This document shows positions 57,381-64,000 of a DNA stretch of 64,000 nt, piece by piece. The stretch lies in contig NZ_MAEH01000006.1 in assembly GCF_009933135.1 (NCBI RefSeq), forward strand, positions 1 to 64,000, in the 5' to 3' direction. Origin of the DNA: Candidatus Enterococcus leclercqii (GTDB taxonomy: Bacteria; Bacillota; Bacilli; Lactobacillales; Enterococcaceae). A program made the translations under genes and the position numbers. The notes below the pieces were generated by a model. That model did no database searches, had not been told where the DNA came from, and worked only from the letters and a program-made list of their open reading frames with translations. Within the stretch, counting starts at the first letter, position 1. The number at the start of each line of letters is the position of its first letter.

Positions 57381-60062
57381 TTATTCTACGATACCGACTG
57401 TCCGGATTTCGTAAGGATTCAAAACATCAAGAACGGTGTCTGCTTGTTCTTCCTCCAGTAAGTTTAACAGATGCAACTCTTTGGCACCATCCTTCTTGAC
57501 AGAAATCGGTGTCGTTTCAGCCGCCAGATTGTAGCCTCGCAAAACTGCAATCTCATCTTCCCGGCGACGTTTCAAAGCAGTAATCGCAAAAGTTGCTCCT
57601 TCAACAGCCACATAGGTTTTAACCGCTGGCAGCTGACCTTCGTGGCGGCCAGTTTGTCGGGCAGTTAGCGGTACTTGCAAGGCTTGTGCCCGCTTGTAAG
57701 TTTCGTAACGAGTCTCAGGAGCACCGTGGAATGCAATCCCGTAATTGAACGTATGGCGACCCAAGCACTGCGCTTCTGGTGTCGCAAACCAACCCCAGTC
57801 ACCTAATTCACCCGTACAACGCAACAGTGTCAAGGCAATGGTATCCTCTACGATTTCATATTCATTCAATCCATAGTTGTTCACTGTCACACCGAAATTG
57901 TCATCGTGCAAATTGACAAATGCGTGTTGATGCTGCGGATTGGTTGGGTTTTGCCAGTGGGAAGATACTTTGTTTGGTCGAGTCACCGCTTCAAAAATGC
58001 TGTCAGCTTCATGGGTATTGACAGCTAAAGTCGTTGGGAACAAGGCCCGCAGGCGATGGTCTTTGGCTTGATTGTCCACTGTTGTTTCAAACTGCACATC
58101 AGCATTTTGACGATCAATTGTGATCAGTGTTTCGATAGTGAAAGGAATCAGTTGTTCAGATCGGCCTGCTTTACGGAAACGGAAATCAATGACAGCCTTT
58201 TGTTCTTCTTCCAACAGGTGATCAGCTGACGCTGGAATCATCATTTGGCTGCTCAAACGAACTACACCCCGCAGGTCACTGTTTTCCACAATCTCTACCG
58301 TGTGAGGAAAATCAGTTGACAACAGTGCTTTGTCCCCTTCTGGCGCTTTAAAAATATACTCATTCGCGATATCCCCGATATTTTCAAAGACCAACAAGCC
58401 GTCCAACTGACGAGCCAGCTTTTTGTCCAGTACAGACAAGGAACCATCTGCTTTGATCTCAGCTTTGACAAATTCATTTTCCAGGATACGGCCGTCAGCT
58501 TTCACCAAAGCATCCCCCGCAGTCCGAGCCGGTCCTTCTACCAATGCAAAAGTTTCCCAGCTAAAAGGCGCCAACTCACTGACTTCAACCGCCACATTCA
58601 CGAAGCGTTCCATATAAGGAATCCGGAAACGATCTTTTGGCAGATCATAATCAAAATGAACGTCTTCCGCACTGATTTCAGCTGCAACGACTTCCCCTTT
58701 TTGATTGACTACATGGTAAGTTTTCGGTGCCAGTTCTTTCAAGGCTTTGTACAAACGTCCTGGTACGCCTTCAGCAAAGGTCTTGCGCTCCAATTCGACT
58801 TCCAAAGTAGCCAAGCCACTGCGGACAGTGCCCCCTGTATTGAAGACGACAAATGGTTTGCTGCCTTCAGGAAAAGCGCTTGTATCAATTGCAGCAGTTA
58901 ATTGCGCTGCCGCTTCGTCTGCAACATATTTACCGACTTCGTTTGCTTTTTCAAAACGAGGCATCATTTCCCGGTGAACTTCATCGACAGAACAGCCGCA
59001 GATACTGTCATGAGGATGGTTTTGCATCAAGGTTTTCCAAGCATAGTCCAATTGATCATGAGGGTAAGTTCCCGTCACTTCATAAGCCATTGTAGCTAAT
59101 GGTTCTGCAATATTTTCCAATTGGCGGGAAACCCGGGTATTCCATTGTTTCAAATACACACGAGAAGATGCCGTATTAGCCAATGTATACCAACCATCTG
59201 TTTCTTGGCTGGTTAATTCGCCATACATCGTTCCCAAATCCTCTGGCAGATCATTTTCTACTGCATCCAAGTATTCCATAAAGCTGGAGTGGACAAATTC
59301 ATAGTCTGGGAACAATTGGTTAGCCAATGCAATCGCTTTGGTCACATCTTTTTGAACCGGTTGGTGGTCCACCCCGTTCATCATCAACAGATTACCGGTA
59401 GATGCAAATTTTTCAGCATCCGCCAATTTTTGGTTCCAGAATTTTTTCGCCGCTTCTTCTTCAGCAGGAATTTCGTTGCCGTTTGAATACCAGTTGGCAA
59501 ACAACAGGCCAAAGATCTGGCTCTTGTCAGGGCCTTCCCAATTCATCTCAGAATATTGTGAAGTGAACTTATCATCTTCCAAGACTTCATTATCAAATCC
59601 GATTGGCTTCACACCACGACCGTATGCCGCCGCCTTCAAATTGGCTTGTAACATCATTTGTGGTGTTTGCCCCATATTTCCGAAGGTATCTGGGAAGTAG
59701 CCTAATGCTACCGGTGTGCCCCATTTTTTGGATTCTTGCATGCCGATCAACATGTTGCGGGTGTTGGATTCTGAGCTGGTCAAAAAATCATCCTGCAAAA
59801 TGTAGAATGGGCCAATTTGCAATTTGCCTTCGTCAATTGCTTTTTGGACAGCTGCCCGTTTTTCAGGACGAACTTGCAGATAGTCGTCTAAAATGATGGT
59901 TTGTCCATCCAGATGGAAGCTGTGGAAATTTGGATCTGTTTCAAAGAGTTCCAACAGATCATCCATCAGTTCGACCAAACGCATATGATGCTGTTCGTAA
60001 GCCATATACCATTCCCGATCCCAGTGACTGTGGGAGATGATGAAAACTTTTTTCTTAGTCAT
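57381..60062 (-). CDS. GH38 alpha-mannosidase
   Basis: An 893-residue enzyme: zinc site in SHSHWDREWYM (H11/H13, D15), nucleophile D125 in GYFPDTFGNMGQTP, later ligand in QNHPHDSICGC (about 330-340), and C-terminal beta domains. It cleaves alpha-1,3 or mixed alpha-mannosidic links in the cytoplasm, as no signal peptide is present. In streptococci the same type acts with GH125 and GH92 on N-glycan-derived mannosides. GGGGAAAAG precedes the ATG. Confidence 0.95.
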   Translation of the reverse strand: MTKKKVFIISHSHWDREWYMAYEQHHMRLVELMDDLLELFETDPNFHSFHLDGQTIILDDYLQVRPEKRAAVQKAIDEGKLQIGPFYILQDDFLTSSESNTRNMLIGMQESKKWGTPVALGYFPDTFGNMGQTPQMMLQANLKAAAYGRGVKPIGFDNEVLEDDKFTSQYSEMNWEGPDKSQIFGLLFANWYSNGNEIPAEEEAAKKFWNQKLADAEKFASTGNLLMMNGVDHQPVQKDVTKAIALANQLFPDYEFVHSSFMEYLDAVENDLPEDLGTMYGELTSQETDGWYTLANTASSRVYLKQWNTRVSRQLENIAEPLATMAYEVTGTYPHDQLDYAWKTLMQNHPHDSICGCSVDEVHREMMPRFEKANEVGKYVADEAAAQLTAAIDTSAFPEGSKPFVVFNTGGTVRSGLATLEVELERKTFAEGVPGRLYKALKELAPKTYHVVNQKGEVVAAEISAEDVHFDYDLPKDRFRIPYMERFVNVAVEVSELAPFSWETFALVEGPARTAGDALVKADGRILENEFVKAEIKADGSLSVLDKKLARQLDGLLVFENIGDIANEYIFKAPEGDKALLSTDFPHTVEIVENSDLRGVVRLSSQMMIPASADHLLEEEQKAVIDFRFRKAGRSEQLIPFTIETLITIDRQNADVQFETTVDNQAKDHRLRALFPTTLAVNTHEADSIFEAVTRPNKVSSHWQNPTNPQHQHAFVNLHDDNFGVTVNNYGLNEYEIVEDTIALTLLRCTGELGDWGWFATPEAQCLGRHTFNYGIAFHGAPETRYETYKRAQALQVPLTARQTGRHEGQLPAVKTYVAVEGATFAITALKRRREDEIAVLRGYNLAAETTPISVKKDGAKELHLLNLLEEEQADTVLDVLNPYEIRTVGIVE

Positions 60063-60162
60063 TGCTCTTTTCCCCTTATCTTGTCTTGTTCATTCATTAT
60101 CAGCGGCAGCTACCCCGAAGCTTTCGTAAAAAGGCCCAGAGCAGCTATCCTAGTTCACTTGT

Positions 60163-61452
60163 CTATTTTTCTACGCGGATGTCGAAGTAATCCATCACCA
60201 GTTCACAGAACATCATGTTGGCCCAAGAGAACCATTCCCGTGTGTAATTATCAGGATTGTCCACATCAAAACCTTCATGCATCAAATGTGTTCCGGCATC
60301 AGTAGCTACCAACTGGTTCAAGATGCGTTCTTTTTCTGCCTTGTCGTCGGTAGTCATGCCTTCCATCGCCATAGCAATCGGCCAAACATAGTTTTCCGGT
60401 GTGTGGGAAGAACCGATGCCTTTAGCGAATTCTCCTTCATAATAGAAAGGATTTTCTTTACTTAATAGCGTTTTACGAGTCCGCAGATAGCGTTCGTCAT
60501 GGATATCTCCGTAGCCCAAATAGGGAGCGGAAATCAAGTTTGGTACGTTGCTGTCGTCTTGAATCGTAGCATTGCCCATGCCGTCGACTTCGTAAGCATA
60601 AATATCTTCGCCCGCAGCATTTTTCGTGCGGCCGTGGGCTTGAATACCCGCTTCAATCTCAGTTTTCAGCTTGCCAGCTTGGGCAACGATTTCTTCATCA
60701 GACAACACACCGCTGAAGATTTCTTCAATGTAGCCTAAAGCAACGACAGCAAACATATTGGAAGGAACCAAATAGCCATAGATACAGCGGTCATCAGAAG
60801 GACGGAAGCCTGACCAAGTCATACCACAAGGAGCCACGGCTGCGCCACGTCCCTCATTGATCAAGGTATCTTCTTCCCGCCAAGTATCGCGAACAAAATT
60901 ATAAGGTGATTGATTGTGATCTTGTTCCGTTTCAAAGACCTGCAGAATCTTTTTCACACCGTTGACGAAATCTTCATTGAATTGATCTGTGCGACCTGTA
61001 TTTTTATAAAGCAGGTAAGCCAATTGAACCGGGTAGCATAAAGAGTCAATTTCGTATTTGCGTTCCCAGATCCAGCCGTTCATTTCTGTGTGGTCATCTT
61101 GATGGCCGGCACCATTGTCTTCTTCGTTAAAGGCATTCGCGTATGGGTCGATGTTGATATAGAAGAACTGTTTTTTTACCAGACCGGAAATCATCGCCGC
61201 CAAGTCTTCGTCTTCTTTAGCAATCACCAGATACGGACGAACTTGTGCAGTGGAATCCCGCAACCACATTGCCGGAATATCACCGGTCAAAAGGAAAGTC
61301 GTGCCGTCTTCGTGCCGTTTAACAGTAGTCAACAGTGTATTCGCAAAGGCCGCGTTGAAGTTCACTGCCCAGTCAGCATGGTTTTCCCCACATTTTGCTG
61401 TAATGTCATCCATGAATTTTTGAACTGATGTTGGTATGTCTTTATAAGCCAT
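60163..61452 (-). CDS. GH125 exo-alpha-1,6-mannosidase
   Basis: A 429-residue enzyme with no signal peptide. The GH125 residues D220 (GFRPSDDRCIYGY) and E393 (HLMHEGFDV) fall at the numbers known as catalytic acid and base of Streptococcus pneumoniae SpGH125, and TGDIPAMWLRDSTAQ (about 57-71) is the conserved glycone loop. It removes alpha-1,6-linked mannose. GGAGC precedes the ATG. It is the first gene of the GH125-GH38-ROK operon, under the operator at 61473. Confidence 0.95.
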   Translation of the reverse strand: MAYKDIPTSVQKFMDDITAKCGENHADWAVNFNAAFANTLLTTVKRHEDGTTFLLTGDIPAMWLRDSTAQVRPYLVIAKEDEDLAAMISGLVKKQFFYINIDPYANAFNEEDNGAGHQDDHTEMNGWIWERKYEIDSLCYPVQLAYLLYKNTGRTDQFNEDFVNGVKKILQVFETEQDHNQSPYNFVRDTWREEDTLINEGRGAAVAPCGMTWSGFRPSDDRCIYGYLVPSNMFAVVALGYIEEIFSGVLSDEEIVAQAGKLKTEIEAGIQAHGRTKNAAGEDIYAYEVDGMGNATIQDDSNVPNLISAPYLGYGDIHDERYLRTRKTLLSKENPFYYEGEFAKGIGSSHTPENYVWPIAMAMEGMTTDDKAEKERILNQLVATDAGTHLMHEGFDVDNPDNYTREWFSWANMMFCELVMDYFDIRVEK

Positions 61453-61472
61453 TATTTTGCTCCTTCGCTAAT

Positions 61473-61484
61473 TTGATATATCAA
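61473..61484. promoter_or_regulatory. GntR operator at the GH125 promoter
   Basis: TTGATATATCAA, a perfect 12-base palindrome with core TGATATATCA, placed between the -10 and the GH125 ribosome site so that a bound repressor would block transcription. Confidence 0.7.
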
Positions 61485-61493
61485 TACAAGGTG

Positions 61494-61521
61494 ATTATAA
61501 CAGGTTCAGCGGGTTTGTCCA
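61494..61521 (-). promoter_or_regulatory. promoter of the GH125 operon
   Basis: TGGACA (61516-61521), 16 bases, TATAAT (61494-61499) on the minus strand. Confidence 0.6.
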
Positions 61522-61579
61522 CGCTTTCAAATGAATTTCTAATGATTTTTTTCTGGCGAACTATGCTATTATACAAATA

Positions 61580-61591
61580 TGATATATCATT
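61580..61591. promoter_or_regulatory. GntR operator at its own promoter
   Basis: ATGATATATCAT, same TGATATATCA core as 61473-61484, 107 bases away, just upstream of the GntR ribosome site (AAAGGAG). It suggests autoregulation and possible looping. Confidence 0.7.
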
Positions 61592-61609
61592 TAAGAAAGG
61601 AGCCTGCCA

Positions 61610-62671
61610 GTGAGTTTGCCATTATATATGAAGATCTTAACTGATCTCAAACAACAGATCCTAAATGGTCAGCTGACCGCCGGGGCCAAACTCCCCACTG
61701 AAAAAGAACTTTCCGAAAGTTATAGTGTTTCTCGGATCACTTCAAAACGAGCCTTAACAGAATTGGAACAAGACGGACTGATTTATCGGGTGCGAGGCAA
61801 GGGCAGTTTTGTCAAAGCCGCGCACACTTCTGAGAACAGCACTTCGACAGCTGCTAACGACAAACCCAAACGAATTCTTTTCGTTTTACCCTTTGTCAAC
61901 GACTTGTCAGTAGGCAACTTTAATGAAGGCTTGGCACCGGTCATGGCGGAAAACCACACTGATGTGATGATGGTAGCCCTTGACTTTTTGGCCAACAAAA
62001 CTGCCGCCGAAGTCATGGCGGAATTTGACGGCATGATTTATTACGTCAACGATATCGATCAATACCTTGATCTCTTATTGGAACTTTCCCTCAGTCAGTT
62101 TCCAGTGATTTTATTGGATAAAAAGCTCTATGATCTACCTTATCCTGCGGTCTTGTCCGACAACGTGGATGGCGGACGCCAAGCCACCAAAGCGCTGATT
62201 GCAGAAGGGCATCGCCACATTGCTTATCTGTTTTGGGATGTTCAGCACCCCCAATCCGTCCGGCAACGTTACTTGGGCTATATTCAGGAATTAAAAGAGG
62301 CTGGTCTGAGCTTCCACACATCAATGGACGACCAGACCGCCAATGCCAAAATGCTGACCCGCTACTTAGCCGCTCACCCGGAAATCACAGCATTGATCTG
62401 TGAAAACGACTTAGTGGCCATTGATGCGATGCGTCAGATTCGACAAGCTGGTAAAACCGTTCCAGATGATTACTCCATTATCGGATTTGACGACATTCAG
62501 GCAGCTGCATTGGTAGATCCGCCGCTGACCACTGTTGCCCAGAACTTCAAAGAGCTGGGAGCAACGGCGGGCCGTGCTTTGTTGGAACAACTGCAACAAA
62601 ATGCGATTCCCACTGACGCATTGATTCCAGTCACCTTGGTAAAACGCCGTTCAACGCGCCAAATCCACTGA
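61610..62671 (+). CDS. GntR/LacI-hybrid transcriptional regulator
   Basis: A 353-residue regulator with an N-terminal GntR winged helix (about 5-68; KLPTEKELSESYSVSRITSK) and a LacI-type periplasmic-binding-like effector domain (about 85-345; IIGFDDIQAAALVDPPLT near the end), the AraR-type arrangement. It is divergent from GH125 and upstream of GH92, so it probably controls the mannoside locus. A mannose-containing sugar is the likely effector. The start is GTG after AAAGGAG. Confidence 0.92.
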   Translation: MSLPLYMKILTDLKQQILNGQLTAGAKLPTEKELSESYSVSRITSKRALTELEQDGLIYRVRGKGSFVKAAHTSENSTSTAANDKPKRILFVLPFVNDLSVGNFNEGLAPVMAENHTDVMMVALDFLANKTAAEVMAEFDGMIYYVNDIDQYLDLLLELSLSQFPVILLDKKLYDLPYPAVLSDNVDGGRQATKALIAEGHRHIAYLFWDVQHPQSVRQRYLGYIQELKEAGLSFHTSMDDQTANAKMLTRYLAAHPEITALICENDLVAIDAMRQIRQAGKTVPDDYSIIGFDDIQAAALVDPPLTTVAQNFKELGATAGRALLEQLQQNAIPTDALIPVTLVKRRSTRQIH

Positions 62672-62926
62672 CTCTACACGATAATTGTCAGATCTGCCCT
62701 CACTGAAGTCTTTGGATAGATTTTTGTACTTTCTAAAGAAAAAACTGGTATATGACTTGCCACTGACTGATGTAAAACGGAAAAATACTCGACTTCCCCT
62801 TTTTTAAGAAACAGCTAACTAATTTGATCCTGACATAATGCAGCCGCTTTTTTGGCTGTTTGCAAAACTATATCTTAATCTATTACACTGCGCGATTTTA
62901 AAAGACGCACACAAAGGAGATTGACC

Positions 62927-64000
62927 ATGCATCCACAAATGATTGACACTCGTTTTGGTACCGCCAACCAACACAGCTTTTCTCACGGCAACTGTTTGCC
63001 TTATACCGGAGTTCCCTTTGGTATGAACTACTTTGCACCTCAGACGACCGATCAAAAAGGCAGTTGGTGGTTTCATCCGGAAGACCGGACTTTCCAAGGT
63101 TACCGGCTGACCCATCAACCAAGTCCTTGGATGGGCGATTACAGTCATCTGCTGCTGGCTCCAGTCAGCGGTCCATTAACAGAAATGAGCCTGTTTGCTG
63201 CCCAAAGCTCCTATCGTCCGGAAGAGGCAATCTTTGAACCTTCCCAACTGGCGGTTACGCAATTGCGCTACCAAGCTTTTTCCCGCTTGATTCCTACTAT
63301 GTATGGCGCAATACTGGACGTGGACTACCGGCAAAAAGACAACGGCCTTTTGCTGCAACTGCCAGGACGATTTGAACTCACCATCACCGATACACACCAT
63401 GCAGAAGGCTGGCTAATCAACTTTTCCGGCTGTGAAGATCCCGATTTTAAAATGTATTTTGCGCTGGAATTCGATGCACCGCTGAGTAATGCCCTTGAAA
63501 CCATTACCGGTGAAGATGGCTTGATCCGCTTTGATTTCGCCGCAGCTGATCATTTGACTGCTAAACTGGGAACGTCATTTATTGACCTTACCTTTGCCCG
63601 TCGCAATCTGAAACAAGACGTCAATGGTACTCCAGAGGAACTGCTGACTGCCAGTCGCAAACAATGGCGCAACTACTTGGAACGAATCAAAATCACAACT
63701 CACGATTCCAAGCATCGGGAAACTTTTTATCATAACTTTTATCGTTGCTTTTTGTTCCCACAAACCTTTTATGAACTAGATGACCAAGCAATGCCCGTCC
63801 ACTACGATACCCTCAGCCGCAGCGTTAAAGCCGGTGTCCTTTACACGAACAACGGCTTCTGGGATACTTTCCGAACGGTTTATCCACTGTACACCCTGAT
63901 TGCTCAAGACAAACTCGGGGAAATGCTAGAAGGTTTTTTGAACAGTTATCGAGATGCCGGCTTTTTGCCAAAATGGTTGTCACCAGATGAACGAGGATTG
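62927..64000 (+). CDS. GH92 alpha-mannosidase (cut by window end)
   Basis: 358 codons are open from ATG 62927 to the window end, with AAAGGAG eight bases upstream. The start MIDTRFGTANQHSFSHGN and GVPFGMNYFAP match the GH92 N-domain; NNGFWDTFRTVYPLYTL (about 305-320) is the GH92 catalytic-domain entrance. GH92 enzymes are calcium-dependent exo-alpha-mannosidases, usually about 700-760 residues, so about half is missing. There is no signal peptide, so it acts in the cytoplasm, as in some streptococci. The preceding 62672-62926 stretch holds its promoter region and no gene. Confidence 0.93.
   Translation, partial: MHPQMIDTRFGTANQHSFSHGNCLPYTGVPFGMNYFAPQTTDQKGSWWFHPEDRTFQGYRLTHQPSPWMGDYSHLLLAPVSGPLTEMSLFAAQSSYRPEEAIFEPSQLAVTQLRYQAFSRLIPTMYGAILDVDYRQKDNGLLLQLPGRFELTITDTHHAEGWLINFSGCEDPDFKMYFALEFDAPLSNALETITGEDGLIRFDFAAADHLTAKLGTSFIDLTFARRNLKQDVNGTPEELLTASRKQWRNYLERIKITTHDSKHRETFYHNFYRCFLFPQTFYELDDQAMPVHYDTLSRSVKAGVLYTNNGFWDTFRTVYPLYTLIAQDKLGEMLEGFLNSYRDAGFLPKWLSPDERGL

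Overview
The window looks like chromosome from a low-to-moderate GC Gram-positive bacterium of the Lactobacillales, most likely an Enterococcus or close relative. The evidence is the gene orders trmB - YtmP-like kinase - ecsB - ecsA, hit - ytxH-like - prsA - mazG - yhaM - yhaN - yhaO - yheA, and comGA-GG - YtxK-like methyltransferase - ackA, together with strong AGGAGG ribosome sites and frequent GTG/TTG starts. I cannot name a species. No rRNA, tRNA, CRISPR array or prophage was seen.

Layout. 1-165: the 3' end of an insertion sequence that looks like ISL3 family. 0.3-2.7 kb: a DUF998-type membrane protein, an unrecognised cysteine-motif protein and a divergent HNH-nuclease-like protein. 2.8-5.6 kb: a beta-glucoside PTS permease with a GH1 6-phospho-beta-glucosidase. 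6.0-8.9 kb: an amino-acid ABC importer without its ATPase, and an RpiR regulator. 9.0-13.0 kb: a ribosome-protection pair, namely an Msr/Vga-class ABC-F ATPase behind a leader peptide and transcription attenuator, and a FusB-class EF-G-binding protein behind a leader peptide and translational attenuator, with cysK between them. 13.0-20.1 kb: an HD protein, an Mga/AtxA-type regulator divergent from a CapA-like protein, HelD and a DUF1697 protein. 20.2-26.7 kb: ackA, a YtxK-like methyltransferase and the comG pseudopilus operon. 27-31 kb: trmB, a kinase-like protein and ecsBA.

31.2-42.7 kb: a block of carbohydrate genes, all on the minus strand, lying between ecsA and hit. It holds a DUF624 protein, a sugar ABC importer, a BglK-type ROK kinase, a LacI regulator, GH3 and GH1 enzymes and an RpiR regulator. 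Two promoters in it carry the same 14-base palindrome inside the -35/-10 spacer, so LacI probably controls both arms. The likely route is import of beta-glucosides by the ABC system, ATP-dependent phosphorylation by BglK and cleavage by the GH1 enzyme, with GH3 acting on unphosphorylated sugar.

42.9-55.8 kb: housekeeping genes (hit, ytxH-like, prsA, mazG-like, yhaM, yhaN, yhaO, yheA-like, a TMEM175 channel with a long charged tail, pbp2A, an RluA-family synthase). 56.3-64.0 kb: a cytoplasmic alpha-mannoside degradation locus with GH125, GH38 and a ROK fructo/mannokinase on the minus strand, and a GntR/LacI-type regulator and a GH92 alpha-mannosidase, cut by the window end, on the plus strand. 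A shared TGATATATCA operator stands in the divergent promoter region.

Across the window several terminators are flanked by related intergenic sequences, which I read as a dispersed repeat family.
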